Under the pieces are notes generated by a model, which saw only the letters and a list, made by a program, of their open reading frames with translations, ran no database searches and was not told the DNA's origin. Below are positions 1-11,400 of a DNA stretch of 64,000 nt, piece after piece. The stretch is from Verrucomicrobiia bacterium DG1235. Lineage in GTDB: Bacteria; Verrucomicrobiota; Verrucomicrobiia; Opitutales; Opitutaceae. The stretch's first letter is position 1. Each line of letters begins with the position of its first letter. Where the stretch lies: contig DS990592.1 of the NCBI GenBank assembly GCA_000155695.1, positions 811,919 through 875,918 on the forward strand, read 5' to 3'. Position numbers and translations under genes: made by a program.

Positions 1-3000
1 AAAAAGCTGCCGGCAGTCCGGTCAATCGGAGTGTTTCCTCCACGCGAAGCTCTTCGTCCACTAGCTCGACTACGCGTTCAGCGTTGATCGTATTCTCTTC
101 GAGCACTTGTGCCTTCGATTCGACAAATCTTGGATCGTCCCAGTCGAGAATTAGGATTTGTCGTTCGTCTAGTCCAAGCGGCGTCGAGAGCTCAAGCGAG
201 ACATGCTGACTGGTGCAGTCGATGAAATGCCCGCCTTCGTGTTTCGGCAGGTAGAGTATCATGTGATCAAACTGATCGAGGGAGGGCAGCTCGGTCTTAA
301 TCCGTGCCCCCGTATTGACGAGGGCGAGGTAGGACTGGATCCCGGCTGCGTCAAGTAGCCGATTTGCTAGGAGGGCCAAGTCCTTACAGTCGCCGTACTT
401 GTCAGACACGACCTGGTCCGCCGTATTGGGAATCTGGGCGCGCGGCCCAAAGGCTAAGGCTTTATAGGTGAACTCCTTTTGAATGTATCCATAAATTGCT
501 GCCACCTTATCCTTCTCCGACTCCGCGCCCGCAAGTAGGGAGGAGGACAGCTCTGCAATCTTGTCACTCGTCACAAGCCGGTCCGCGATCTCGTCGAAGT
601 ACTCATCGACTTCGGATTTCCAGTTCTTGCTATTCTCTGCTAGGACAAGATGCGGAGCGAATGTCTCCAAGTCCGCTTGATAGTATTCCACCTTGTAGTT
701 CGGAACGTCTTGAGCGTACCAGATGAGAGCTGATTCATCCTCGAGAATACTCACGCCATCCGATGCATAGGAAGCGACCGATCCTGTCTCGCCTGCGACC
801 GATACTCCGCAAAGCAGACTTTTCTGAAAGTAGGTGAAGCTCTCCCACCGCAGGGGAAATTCGTCTATTAAACCCGTCGTATTGTAGGTGACAGTGTATT
901 CGAGGGTACTGTCTTTGGTCAGTCCTGACACGGGTGCATAGAGCGCTCTATCCTGCGAGATAATTTCCTCAGTACTGTCATCTAATATGTAGAAGTCTTC
1001 GCGTGACTCGCGACCGATGACGTCTCCATTCGCGTTTCGCACGATGATTTCATTAACGTATACTTCCTCGAAAAAGGGATCGAAGGAGAAGCTCAATGTG
1101 CTATAGGCGTCGAGTCCTGCGTCATCGCGAATCGCGACTTTAGTTCGGCGGGTTTGCTTGCTGAGTTTTTCCTTTTCGTAGTGAATGGATAAAAGCGTAT
1201 AGAGAATCTCCGACTCTTTGCTTTCAGAGGCTTTATCCTCCATCTCGTAGCCAATAGCCATCAAGGCATCCGGACAAGCAACTGGCGCAATAGGAGTATT
1301 ATTCACATCGGTATCGCCTTTTCCAAGCGCAAGCGTCGCGTACTCGAGCATCGTTTTCGCCTCCTCGTCGACTGGGTTCAGCTCGACCGCCTTTTGATAG
1401 GATTCCTTGGCTTTGACGTAAGACTTAAGGCCGAAAAGAGCATTTCCCTGTAGCGTGTAGAGCATCGGATAGGAGTCTATTTCTTCCCCAAGAGACTCGA
1501 TATAGTCCAAGGTTTTTGAATACTTCTCTTGGCTTAGGTAGGTATTCCCAATGTCATAGTCAATCGAGAGGTCGAAAGGCATTTCGTCCTTTAGCTCGTC
1601 TAGAATAGCGAGAGACTTCTCATACTCTTCGATCTCGATGCAGAATGATGCGGTCCACTGTCGAGAGAGTTGAGAGCCAGTAAGATCGGAGAAGTCTTCA
1701 GCTATGGCCACGCCGTCCGCCCACCGTTCTTGAAGGGCGAGCATTTCCATGTAAGCGTATAGTCCCGCTTCGCTCATGTTTCCCGTATCAAAGACCTCTA
1801 GATAGACTTTCTCTGCATCCTCCGTCTGGTTACTGCGGTAGAGGGCGAGGGCGTAGTACTCTAGAAACTGGACGTTTTCGGCAAAATCATCCGGAGCGGC
1901 CTTGAACAAATCTATGATAGATTGAAAATCGCCTTGATCGTTTGCTACAGCCGCAAAATTCGTGGCGATGGCTGGATCGCTTGTGTCGAATTCGAGAGCT
2001 CGTTCCAGGAAACGTTTAGCGTTTACGTAGTTGTTCTGGGAATACACATTAATAGCTAGCTGGTTGAGCGTTTGCGACTGAAAGTACTTCACCTCTTGGC
2101 TCAAGGTTTGGCTGATTCGCTCAACATCAATCGCCTCGTCGATCTGTACCTTGCCAAAGATCGGCTCAACATCCGTGAGGAGACTTTCGTCCAGAGAGTA
2201 AGCACCCAAAAGGTAGCTAAATCCCTTGAGTCGTCGCACTTGAATCAAAAGGTGATTCGTATCGCCGTAGTAGGATTCAAAGGACAGAGAGGACTGTAGA
2301 AATCGCTCCCCGTCTTCGCGTACAATTCGGTCGCGTGACTTAAGGCCGTTGCTCGTATCCACATTGAACAAATGTGCGAGCAATCCGTTCTTGAGGTCTT
2401 TAAAACTCGGATTGAGCCCTTCGTGATACAGCGGGACAGCGAAGAAGAAAATCTCGTTTGCCTTCGTCGCGGTGAAAACGGCGGCAGGAAACTCGGAGGG
2501 TCCGATTGGCCAAGTGGTCCAATTCTCTCCAGCGAGATCAATTGAGAAGCCGGTTGCCGCATCCTGAAACGAAGCGACTGGCTCGAATTCTTCAGAGTTA
2601 TGCACCAGCTCGGGGTCCACCAATTTGAAATTCTCACCGAGCTGCAGAATGTCAGACTTGGCAAGTTCCGGAAATTCGCCGCTACGCCAGGTTATCAATT
2701 GATAGCCAAATCCATTTTTCGCGTGAATGAGATAGCCGTAAACGAGCGGCTCTCCCATGAGGCTAACCTTGCCGGTAAAGTTCAGCCACTCGATGCCATT
2801 GATCTGAACTTTAGTAGATTCGCTGAACTCCACGTTTTGCGAAATCGCCATCATGTTTGACTTCGAAGACTCCACCAAATCCTCAGAAGTGAACCCGTAC
2901 TCGACTCCTACTTTTTCTCCAATGATGAGGAAGTACGCATCATTGATCGTCTTGCGATAGGCGACGGTCGCGTCTTCGCTTAGCGTCGTGGCGTTGATGC

Positions 3001-3178
3001 TGACCCAAGGCCACCCGGGATTGTCGAAAGTGAAATTAAGCTCTTCAAAATTCGTTTCGTCGTCCTTCTTGTCCTTGGAAACGACTCCGATGGCAGATAG
3101 CTGTGAAACGCTGGAGGCGAGTAAAATTGAGAGCGAGAAAAGGTAGAGGAGAGGGCGGGAATTCAAGGAGGGAGGCAT
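1..3178 (-). CDS. Exported TPR/DUF3857/transglutaminase-like protein (3' end outside window)
   Basis: The reading frame is open from the ATG at 3178 to the window edge (1059 codons visible), so the C-terminus is missing. Residues 1-30 form a signal peptide (hydrophobic LLYLFSLSILLASS). The middle third (about residues 380-620) has helical pairs typical of TPR repeats. A DUF3857-like beta domain follows from about residue 640. The end is a transglutaminase-like fold with a full catalytic triad: Cys931 in YGDCKDLA, His972 in FDHMILY and Asp987 in HFIDCT. Proteins of this architecture are exported or periplasmic in Bacteroidetes and Verrucomicrobia; their substrate is generally unknown. It is separated from recD by about 110 bp and shares its orientation. 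The intact triad suggests an active cysteine peptidase or cross-linking enzyme, which is inference. Confidence 0.85.
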   Translation of the reverse strand, partial: MPPSLNSRPLLYLFSLSILLASSVSQLSAIGVVSKDKKDDETNFEELNFTFDNPGWPWVSINATTLSEDATVAYRKTINDAYFLIIGEKVGVEYGFTSEDLVESSKSNMMAISQNVEFSESTKVQINGIEWLNFTGKVSLMGEPLVYGYLIHAKNGFGYQLITWRSGEFPELAKSDILQLGENFKLVDPELVHNSEEFEPVASFQDAATGFSIDLAGENWTTWPIGPSEFPAAVFTATKANEIFFFAVPLYHEGLNPSFKDLKNGLLAHLFNVDTSNGLKSRDRIVREDGERFLQSSLSFESYYGDTNHLLIQVRRLKGFSYLLGAYSLDESLLTDVEPIFGKVQIDEAIDVERISQTLSQEVKYFQSQTLNQLAINVYSQNNYVNAKRFLERALEFDTSDPAIATNFAAVANDQGDFQSIIDLFKAAPDDFAENVQFLEYYALALYRSNQTEDAEKVYLEVFDTGNMSEAGLYAYMEMLALQERWADGVAIAEDFSDLTGSQLSRQWTASFCIEIEEYEKSLAILDELKDEMPFDLSIDYDIGNTYLSQEKYSKTLDYIESLGEEIDSYPMLYTLQGNALFGLKSYVKAKESYQKAVELNPVDEEAKTMLEYATLALGKGDTDVNNTPIAPVACPDALMAIGYEMEDKASESKESEILYTLLSIHYEKEKLSKQTRRTKVAIRDDAGLDAYSTLSFSFDPFFEEVYVNEIIVRNANGDVIGRESREDFYILDDSTEEIISQDRALYAPVSGLTKDSTLEYTVTYNTTGLIDEFPLRWESFTYFQKSLLCGVSVAGETGSVASYASDGVSILEDESALIWYAQDVPNYKVEYYQADLETFAPHLVLAENSKNWKSEVDEYFDEIADRLVTSDKIAELSSSLLAGAESEKDKVAAIYGYIQKEFTYKALAFGPRAQIPNTADQVVSDKYGDCKDLALLANRLLDAAGIQSYLALVNTGARIKTELPSLDQFDHMILYLPKHEGGHFIDCTSQHVSLELSTPLGLDERQILILDWDDPRFVESKAQVLEENTINAERVVELVDEELRVEETLRLTGLPAAF

Positions 3179-3287
3179 GCCTTATTCCCTAGGTTTAATT
3201 GCGTATATTGCAAGGGCATTTCCAATCAGGCAAAAGTCTATTGGAAACGAACAAGCTATCAAAGCTTCGGACGGTTTCCTCGCTCCG

Positions 3288-4982
3288 CTACGCCAGCAAT
3301 TCTGCCAGTCGCGTAGCGCGAAATGCCTGCCGACCAATTGCAGAGCTCAAAGTGGTTTTTTCCGCAAACACCACAAGTCTTTCCTTCGCTCTTGAAAAGG
3401 CAGTGTAAACGAGTTCGCGCGTCAAATTTCGATCTGCTTCGGGCGCAAAGAGGCATACCGTCTCCAAAAATTCCGAACCCTGGCTTTTGTGAATGGTTAA
3501 GGCGAATGCGGATTCATGACGCGGCAATTCGCTCAGACGAAACTTACGCGTCACTCCATCCGCGCCTCCAAAGAAGGCGAATGCGATACCTGAAATTTCA
3601 TCGATCCAGACGAGTCCGAGATCGCCATTATAAAGCTCAAGTTCGTAGTCGTTCTCCAGCACGATGATGGGAGCTCCGTGGATTGACTGGGTTGAGAGTG
3701 GATCGAGGTTTTGCTCCTGACGTATCATCCGCTCCACCAGTCGATTGAACTCGAGCGAGCCGAAAGCCCCGCGTCGCGTTGGCGTAAGCGTGATCCCTTC
3801 ATTCAGGGCAAGTAGTCCTTCTTCGGGCGTAGTGGAATTCGCAATACCTTTGTACCGCAAAAAGGACCGGGAGAGAGCCGCTTTGGGTATACGCTTTGCA
3901 TCGTCGCGCAAGGCGTGAAACTCGAAATCCTCCCGCCCAGAATCGAGCATTTCAGAAAAGCCTTCAGAATCTCCATCTCGAGCCAGCTGACAAGCCTGGT
4001 AAATTCCGCTGTCCTCAGAAAATCGATACGTCTTTGTCAGTCGCAATACCGAACTGGACAAAGGCGAACCCTCAAGCTCCGACGCCGCTAGCATGTCGGC
4101 GAGGACTGAGCCTACGTCGACGCTGGAAAGCTGGTCCTTGTCGCCAAGAAGCAGCACTTGGCAATCGCTTGGCAAAGCCTCGAATAGACGCAGCATGAGC
4201 GGGAGGTCGATCATGGAGCTTTCGTCGATTACCAGCGTATCGAAACGAAGAGGATGCCTCGAGTTTTTGCGAAACGATGTGCGATGCGGCAAGGCTCCTA
4301 AGAGACGGTGAATCGTTAGGCAGGGAATTCCCAACAAGGCTTCCTCGCGATCAGACGCGAGCTCGAGTCGAGCCACCCCGGATGCGATCGATTCGGCAAG
4401 ACGAGCGGCTGCCTTTCCGGTCGGAGCGATTGCTGCAAATCGGGGAGGGCGGCTGAGCTCCCATTTATCGAGAAGCGTATTCAAATAACGGAGCGCGAGG
4501 GTGGTCTTTCCCGTGCCTGGACCTCCTGTGATCACGAAGAACTTCCGTTTGGCCGCTCGTTCCGCGGGTTCAGCGATTTCTTCGGTCGAATCCGGCTCGC
4601 AACGTTGCGCAATGAGTTTCGCAAGGCTCTGCTCAAAGGCGTAGTACTTTTCCAGATAAAGAGCAGTACCGGAACATAACACCAATGGCTTGCAGCCTGC
4701 ATCCGTTTCCGAGCGAGCGACAGGGCTGTTTGCCAAAATCTTTTCCCAATGGGACAAGTCAGGCCAAGACCGGGGCAAGCTCACCCCGGCGCCTCTCGGC
4801 AAGCCAAGATCAAAAAAAGCATGCCCTTCGCGAGCGGAAAGGTTCGCCAGAGCTGCAGCCAGAAGTATCCACGAATTGGATTCGCCCCAGTCATCACGCA
4901 GGTGCGCAACAAGCATGCGATCCGCAGCTGTAAAGGGCGGCTCCTTGAGCAAGGACAATTCTTCGTATTCTTTGCCAATCAT
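3288..4982 (-). CDS. recD: RecD, alpha subunit of the RecBCD helicase-nuclease
   Basis: 564 residues, close to the usual RecD length. Walker A is GGPGTGKT at 153-160, Walker B is VIDESS at 251-256, followed by LLLGDKDQL (motif III) near 277. The C-terminal UvrD-like segment has ALTIHKSQGSEF and VYTAFSRAKERL (motifs V and VI). In the RecBCD complex this subunit is the fast 5'-3' motor used for double-strand-break repair and degradation of linear foreign DNA. The ATG lies inside the last codons of recB (ATGA overlap at 4979-4982), indicating translational coupling. The order recC-recB-recD and the presence of recB and recC decide RecD over a stand-alone RecD2, which would carry a longer N-terminal region. 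Confidence 0.96.
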   Translation of the reverse strand: MIGKEYEELSLLKEPPFTAADRMLVAHLRDDWGESNSWILLAAALANLSAREGHAFFDLGLPRGAGVSLPRSWPDLSHWEKILANSPVARSETDAGCKPLVLCSGTALYLEKYYAFEQSLAKLIAQRCEPDSTEEIAEPAERAAKRKFFVITGGPGTGKTTLALRYLNTLLDKWELSRPPRFAAIAPTGKAAARLAESIASGVARLELASDREEALLGIPCLTIHRLLGALPHRTSFRKNSRHPLRFDTLVIDESSMIDLPLMLRLFEALPSDCQVLLLGDKDQLSSVDVGSVLADMLAASELEGSPLSSSVLRLTKTYRFSEDSGIYQACQLARDGDSEGFSEMLDSGREDFEFHALRDDAKRIPKAALSRSFLRYKGIANSTTPEEGLLALNEGITLTPTRRGAFGSLEFNRLVERMIRQEQNLDPLSTQSIHGAPIIVLENDYELELYNGDLGLVWIDEISGIAFAFFGGADGVTRKFRLSELPRHESAFALTIHKSQGSEFLETVCLFAPEADRNLTRELVYTAFSRAKERLVVFAEKTTLSSAIGRQAFRATRLAELLA

Positions 4983-7900
4983 GCGAGAACCCCTCCATAT
5001 AGAGCTTCGTCAAGAGCTTGAAGGAGCTCCGGGCTTGGCAAATCGTAGAAAATGCCGGTTTCCTTGCCGGGACTAATTCCTCGAACGTAGATGTAGAAAA
5101 CGCCGCCAAAACTCTCTTCAAACGGTTTACCAGGGAAGCGCCATTCAGCATAGCGTTTGAGAGCGACGCAGTAGAGCAAGTACTGTAAGAAATAGTTGTG
5201 TTCGCCCATTGACTCGAGAATCGCGGCCTGATCGTAGTCGGCCGGGGTGGGGCCAAGGTAGTTGCTCTTCCAATCGAAGATATAAAGTCGGTTGTCGTGT
5301 TCTAGAACGAGGTCGATAAACCCCCGCAACATCGAGGCCGGCAAGCCGGCCTCCGAGTGAGACAAGCCCTCCAACCAATCTGTCGGAATGAATCCAAGGT
5401 CGGATCGCGAAAGAGCGGACAAGATGTTGCTCTTTACATCTCCACTAACTGGATACGAAAACTCCAACTCAGGAATACGGCGATCGGGCGAGATTTGTTC
5501 GAGGGTGAATTCCGTGAATTGGCTTTTCAAGTTCGCCTTTGCAATCGAGCTGATTTGGGCGGCCACGATTGGCTCGAAGTCCCTTGGTTCAAACTGAAGC
5601 GCGTCGAATGCTTGCTGCGTAGTGGCAGACAGCGTTTCGGGTCGGCTAAAGTCGAAGCGTTCCAAAATCAAATGCAGCAGGTCCCCCGCGTGGGTTCCTT
5701 TGGGCAAGGTGAAGATGCTTAGCTCCAGCGGTTGAGCTTCGGTTTGCTCGAGCTCTGCCTCAGGCTCGATATTCAACTCGTCGCTAGCTGATTCTTCCTG
5801 CTCCAGCAGTTCGATCGAGTTCTCGTCTTCATCACGATGCATCCCCTTGTTTAACGCGGAGAAGCTCAGCACTCGCTCCACGAATGGCATACGAGCTCTA
5901 TTCTGTAAGTTATTCTCGGATGCAGCTGCTGTTTCAGCATGAGAATCCGTTGCCTCACACTGGACAAAGCCGCTCGAATCAAGCGGCGACTGTTCGAACG
6001 CGAGCGAACCGTTTGATCCTTCGGCCAAAGAATGAAGTTGGGCTGCAACAGCGTCCGATGAGGTACGCTCTCCTTCATCGAGAAGAAACTGGGCAAAGCT
6101 GGAGCAGGCCAGGTCACCTGTTCGACTCAGTTCTTCCGGACACAGGTAGACGAGGTTTTCGTGTTCGGCTCGCGTAAGTGCGACGTAGAGCAAACGAATG
6201 TCTTCGGCCAAGGCTTCTCGTCGGGCGTGTTGGCTCGCGGGAGAATCAGGACTTGGTGCATAGTCGATAATCAGTTCGTCTTCCGGACCATGGTAGGCGG
6301 AAGCAAGCTCCTTAAGACGAACCCGTCGTAGTCCAAGGAAGGGAAGGATAACATAAGGAAACTGTAGCCCCTTGCTCTTGTGCACGGTTAGAATCTGCGG
6401 CTTTCTCTCGTCGGAGCTGATTCGAGTTTGCCACTCCTCGTTGTGCGACACATTCGCTTCCGTTTTTCGACAAAGCCAATTGTAGAGTCCTCGTGGACTG
6501 AGCTCTTCCGCGTCCCGCGCCTCGGAGAGGAGTTCACCGAGTTGGCAAATATTCGCGTGCCGCCGCTCCGTATCTAAGCCGCCGCTTGGGGATTCTTCGG
6601 AATTCAAAAGTCTTAACAGGCCGTGCAAGGCCACGTCGAAATTTCGCGTATGCCAATCGCGAGCCCATTCGGTTATGTATTCAAATACTGGAGCGACTCT
6701 ATTCTCGAACGATTCCGAGCGCATCGACACTGCCGAAAGCGAATGATCTAATGCGGCGCAAGCTCCGCGCTTGAGGCTGGTTCGAGCGGGTGAAACAAGG
6801 GCGGCAAGCAACTGTTTCAGGTCAATTGCTTCCTGGGTTTTGAATACGCTTCGGTCCGCGTGGATGGCCGCTGAAATTCCGCGTTGTAGCAGGGCTTCGC
6901 TGAGCGCCGCTGCCTCTATCCGGTCATTTACCAGAAAGCTCACGTCCTCTGCCTTAAGCTCAGGCGATTCGTTGAGTCGCTTGGCGAAGTCGTTGGCCGC
7001 CCGTTCCGCCAGAATATTCCGGTATTCGCTTTTGCTTTTGGGATAGCTTGGATTTTCTAGCCTTAGCTGAACAATTCGGAAGGGTGGCTGCTCGGAACTG
7101 AAATCTGCCGCATCGAGTCCACTCTCAACTGATCGAAACGAAATTCGCTCGTCTACGAAACCGGCCCTAGACGATTCAAATAGCGCGTTAACAGCTTCGA
7201 CAAGCTTGGGAGCAGAGCGATAGTTTTTATCCAAAATCTCATTACGCAGACCCTCGCCTTGAGTTGCCTGAAAATAGGCGTAGATGTCAGCTCCTCGAAA
7301 GCGATAAATCGCCTGCTTCGGATCGCCGATGTAGAACAAGTAATGCTCTCCGTGCCCGAACAATGAACGGGCTATCTTAAGCTGGGTTCGATCCGTATCC
7401 TGAAATTCGTCAATCAAGGCCGCGTCGTAACGGCCGGCCAAAAATTCAATAATACGCGTTCCTTCCTCTCCTGTGAGGGCTCGCTGTAAGTGATGTAGGA
7501 GGTCGTTAAAGCTAATTACGTTTGCCTGCTGCTTCGCTCTCTCCAAGCGCCCCGAGAGCCAAGGCCTGTAATTATATATCAACGACAAGTAGGCGGATTC
7601 AATTTGGTCGAGCACGACATCGATCAGAGCCGTCACCGGCGGAAGCGGCAAATCCTGTCCGCTCTTATTCATCGCCTTGCTCCAAGCTTCGCTGCTGAAG
7701 TCGCCCAGCCAGCCGAGATCGGCCGGAAGCAGAAAGCCGCGCTTGACGCAGGCGAGCAGGCCTGGGCTTTTCCCAGAAAGCTGCTTTGCTGGCTTGCGGG
7801 CTTTCCCGAGGTGCTTGAGGTATTCCTCGCTGCGATCTACGAGATTTGAGAGAGCTTCTGGAAGCTCTCTGAATCGGCGCTCTAGCGAGTCGATCGAAAT

Positions 7901-8491
7901 AGGGGTAGGGATGGGCCGCAAGCTCGCATCCGGGTGTGATGAGGTTTGGCGGCTTATCTCCTTGAGGCGTTTCTCGAAATCCTTCTGGGCTTCGTAGGCG
8001 AGGCTGAGCGCCGAGGACGCTTCGAGAATGTGTTGCCGGATATATTCGCCCTGAAGCTGGACGATCAAATCGTCTTCGATTTGGCTGAGCTCTGCGTCGA
8101 GTGGGTTTTGCGTCTCGAGAGCCACCAGTTCCAGACACCGCTTGCAGAAGCTGTGGATCGTCGAAATCGGGGCTTCATCGAAAACCTCAAGGCTGTATCG
8201 CAAGGCGTTTTTCGCGCGTTCTACATCGAAGTCTTCCGACTTCAGGCACTCAAGGAGTACATCCTCTTTGGGGTCTCCCGTCTCCAGTTCTCGGAGACAG
8301 CCTTGATAGAGTTTTTGGATACGCGAAGCGAGTTCCTCTGTGGCGGCCTCGGTAAAGGTGACCGCGAGGATCCGATCAAGCGTGATACCATGCTGCAGGG
8401 TAAGCTGCAGAGCAATTCGGCAAAGCCGATAGGTCTTTCCCGTGCCCGCGCTGGCCTCGATAAGCGTAGTGCCTTTTTGGAGATCGTTCAC
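4979..8491 (-). CDS. recB: RecB, helicase-nuclease subunit of RecBCD
   Basis: 1170 residues, the normal RecB size. Walker A is ASAGTGKT at 13-20; the SF1A Walker B motif LIDEFQDTD is near residue 358, followed by YIGDPKQAIYRFRGAD; motif V/VI residues (LTVHKSKGLQFPYVILPF, LLYVALTRAEH) follow. The C-terminal nuclease domain has the RecB signature GFIDLVLEHD...FDWKSNYLG near 1058-1080, whose two aspartates and lysine correspond to the metal-binding and catalytic residues of the E. coli enzyme. The chain is the 3'-5' motor and only nuclease of the complex. It overlaps recC by 4 bp upstream and recD by 4 bp downstream. No frameshift or missing motif was seen, so the nuclease should be active. Confidence 0.97.
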   Translation of the reverse strand: MNDLQKGTTLIEASAGTGKTYRLCRIALQLTLQHGITLDRILAVTFTEAATEELASRIQKLYQGCLRELETGDPKEDVLLECLKSEDFDVERAKNALRYSLEVFDEAPISTIHSFCKRCLELVALETQNPLDAELSQIEDDLIVQLQGEYIRQHILEASSALSLAYEAQKDFEKRLKEISRQTSSHPDASLRPIPTPISIDSLERRFRELPEALSNLVDRSEEYLKHLGKARKPAKQLSGKSPGLLACVKRGFLLPADLGWLGDFSSEAWSKAMNKSGQDLPLPPVTALIDVVLDQIESAYLSLIYNYRPWLSGRLERAKQQANVISFNDLLHHLQRALTGEEGTRIIEFLAGRYDAALIDEFQDTDRTQLKIARSLFGHGEHYLFYIGDPKQAIYRFRGADIYAYFQATQGEGLRNEILDKNYRSAPKLVEAVNALFESSRAGFVDERISFRSVESGLDAADFSSEQPPFRIVQLRLENPSYPKSKSEYRNILAERAANDFAKRLNESPELKAEDVSFLVNDRIEAAALSEALLQRGISAAIHADRSVFKTQEAIDLKQLLAALVSPARTSLKRGACAALDHSLSAVSMRSESFENRVAPVFEYITEWARDWHTRNFDVALHGLLRLLNSEESPSGGLDTERRHANICQLGELLSEARDAEELSPRGLYNWLCRKTEANVSHNEEWQTRISSDERKPQILTVHKSKGLQFPYVILPFLGLRRVRLKELASAYHGPEDELIIDYAPSPDSPASQHARREALAEDIRLLYVALTRAEHENLVYLCPEELSRTGDLACSSFAQFLLDEGERTSSDAVAAQLHSLAEGSNGSLAFEQSPLDSSGFVQCEATDSHAETAAASENNLQNRARMPFVERVLSFSALNKGMHRDEDENSIELLEQEESASDELNIEPEAELEQTEAQPLELSIFTLPKGTHAGDLLHLILERFDFSRPETLSATTQQAFDALQFEPRDFEPIVAAQISSIAKANLKSQFTEFTLEQISPDRRIPELEFSYPVSGDVKSNILSALSRSDLGFIPTDWLEGLSHSEAGLPASMLRGFIDLVLEHDNRLYIFDWKSNYLGPTPADYDQAAILESMGEHNYFLQYLLYCVALKRYAEWRFPGKPFEESFGGVFYIYVRGISPGKETGIFYDLPSPELLQALDEALYGGVLA

Positions 8492-11400
8492 TTCGCCCCT
8501 CCTTTCTCGGAAGCGAATTTTAAGGCGCTTTTTGCGGATTCGTAGGGAGACCAGAATGCGACTGCCAATTTCACAAAGGCTTCATCCGGTTCGAATTGAT
8601 CGCCGAAACAGATTCGGTCGTATGCGCTCCAGGTGTAGGAACGTGGATAATCACTATCGACCTGGCTTGCCCTGAGATCCTTGCGAGCCCGCTCAAGGGC
8701 TTCTCCGATTCGCTCATCCTCCGACTCGGAGCTGCAAGAATTCCAGGCTCGAAACGCATTGTACGATAGAACGGGAAAAAACGGGAGCGGAGAGCGTTGT
8801 CCGCTCGCAAACGCTTGAGCTAGGTCAGCTAGAAGCTTGCGCGGATTCTCCACCTGTCCCAAGCGAATCGGGCTCCCTTTTTCATGAAGACTGAAAAGGT
8901 AGGTTTCGCCCGAGAAATGAGGATCGAGGGATGCGGCAAACAAGTGACGTATCCAAGCGTCAACCACACGTTTCGGCTTGAGCTCGCCGGCATGAATCAA
9001 GACTTGACGACCGTCTTCGAGGCGTGTCGTCGATTCGCCCAATAAGGTGATGCCTTCTAAGTCGACGCTGACGTAGTGTGTGCTGGTTTCGACATTGCCA
9101 ATCGATTCAGCCAGTTGGGCTGCTCTTTCGTATTCGGAAGCGAAGGTCGGGGTTTCCAGCAACCCTGCCGGCAATAGCTTTCGCTGCGAAAGCGCCTTAA
9201 TGCTCAATTCTTCCAAAGGCTCTCCGCGAGCGATGCGCTCCGCGAACTCGTTTCTAATCTGAAAACGATCCAAGCCTCCCGATAGCAGAGCATCGCTTTC
9301 CTCGAGAGCGTCCTCTTCGCTGACCAGCTTCACCTTGGACACGTTGCTTGCAAAGGCTTTTGCCGGATCGGAGAAGAAGCGAATCAGGGCGTCGAGTTCG
9401 ATTTCCGAAATCTCTTCACCCTGAGTTTGTTCGAGCTCGGTGGATACAGCTTTCGCTTCTGAGGTTTGCAGCCCATTGAAGCGATTTCGAAGGGCCGCTC
9501 GGTCGGGGTCGTATGTTCCGTTTCGATCGTTTTGAAAGTAGACGGGATCAAAGGACTGACGCTTTTGCTGAGTTAGGATGCGCTTAAAGTCCTCAAGGGG
9601 CATCGCCGTTTCCAGGTAGCTCAGAAGCTCTTCCAAAACAGCGGATGGTTCATTGACGGTGTCGCTGTTTGACGAGGTACCTTGATAGGTGATGAAGAAA
9701 TGACTTCGAACGGAAAGCAGCGTTTCGAGGAAAAATTGCCTGTCTTCGTCTCGCGTATTGCGATCTCCGATACGCGATTCCTTTGCCATAAGATCGAAGC
9801 TCAGACGATTCGAGCGACGCGGGAAGTCGAGGCGATTCATCCCCATGATACAAACCGTATCGGCCGGAATCGCCCGCATTGGCTTTAGCGAACAAAATGT
9901 GACGCCGCCACTGAGATAGCCCCCGCCCGAGGCGCTGGATTCTAGTTTCTCCGAAAGGGCTCGATAGGCCTCTGAGCCGGTCGCGAACACGTCATCGAGA
10001 GCGGGCAGGGTTTCGTGAATCATGTCGCTCGCCTGCACATAGTCTCGTTGCCAGTCGTCTCTTTGGCTCTTCAAGGTGGCAAGCATGGCGAGCAATCGGT
10101 CCTGCCAAACCGCAAGCGAATGCGTTTGGCGGAAATTATGGCGTAGCGATCCGAGCAGGTCGAGACACTCGAGCAGTCGGCCAGCTGTCTCACTCAGCTC
10201 TCCCTCTATTTCCGAATAAGCGAGGAATCCCTTTGGCGTTTCGACTTCGCTGGAAAATGCGATTCCGGCTGAAAGTCGCGAGCGAAGTTCGCTCCAGGTA
10301 TTGCGATCCGTGGCAAAGCTTTCGCGTTGATCGCGATGATCGCTATCCCACCCCCAAGTGATTCCAAGCTCGCGTATCCAAAATTCTATGCGCTCTAGGT
10401 CTTGATCTGAAAACGAATAGACTTCGCGAAGAAGCGGACACTCGAGAAGCTCCAGCACCTCTGCCGAACTGGCCCTTCCGGATGCGGACTGCAGGATAGC
10501 GAAAATGCCGCTGAACACTCCGGGGCGGTTCCCCGCGGAATTGTCGGCGACCGAAAAGGGGATTTCGAGATGCGTGCCGCGTTTCGACCTGAAGACCGCT
10601 TCGATGTGGGAGCGATAGGCTTGTATGTCCGGAGCCATTACAAGAATTTCGCTCGCCTTCAGCTCCGGATTCTCATCGAGGCGGCGAACGATCAGGTCCC
10701 AAACCGTCTCCACTTCGCGACGACGTCCGGAGCAGGAGTGAACCTGCAAGGTGCCGTCGTAGGCGGAAAAGGCGTCCCCGCCTTTGGCTAAGTCTCTGTC
10801 TTCGATCGTGAACAGATCGGACTGCAGGCAGGCGAGCTGACTTGATTCGTCGAATGGGGGCTCGAAGGCTGTGTCGTCTTGCTGAGGGTTTTTGTCGATC
10901 AGCAGATCGAGAAACATTTGGCTTTGCTTGCCGAGCGAAGGCAGCAGTGCGTTTCCCGTTTCATACAGCCAATCTTCGGGGCTGGTAATTCGGTTTCCCG
11001 TTTCGCCAGCGGCCTTCATTGCTATCTTCTGGATTTGCTTGGTCGTCTTCAAGTCCGCCCAATACATGTCGGATGGCTGAAGCAGAAAGATATGCACCGG
11101 ACGATAGCGGGCCAGCTGATCGAGCAGGTCTAAGTAGAGCGGGGCGAGCGAAGATACTCCGAAAACAAGCAGCCGCTCCGGCCAAGCCTGCGGCTGAAGT
11201 CCCAGCTCGAGGATTTGCCCGCGGCTGAGATCCTGCCAGACGCGAGCGATATGGCGGGGCTTACGGTTTTTTGGATACACCAGTCGAACGAGGCGGCGCC
11301 AGATCTCCGCTTGCCAGTCGAAGTTCGAGCTCCCGGGATCGTCCTCCCATTGGGTCACGATATCAGGGCGATAAACGAGGTACTCGTCGTAAAGCCGGGT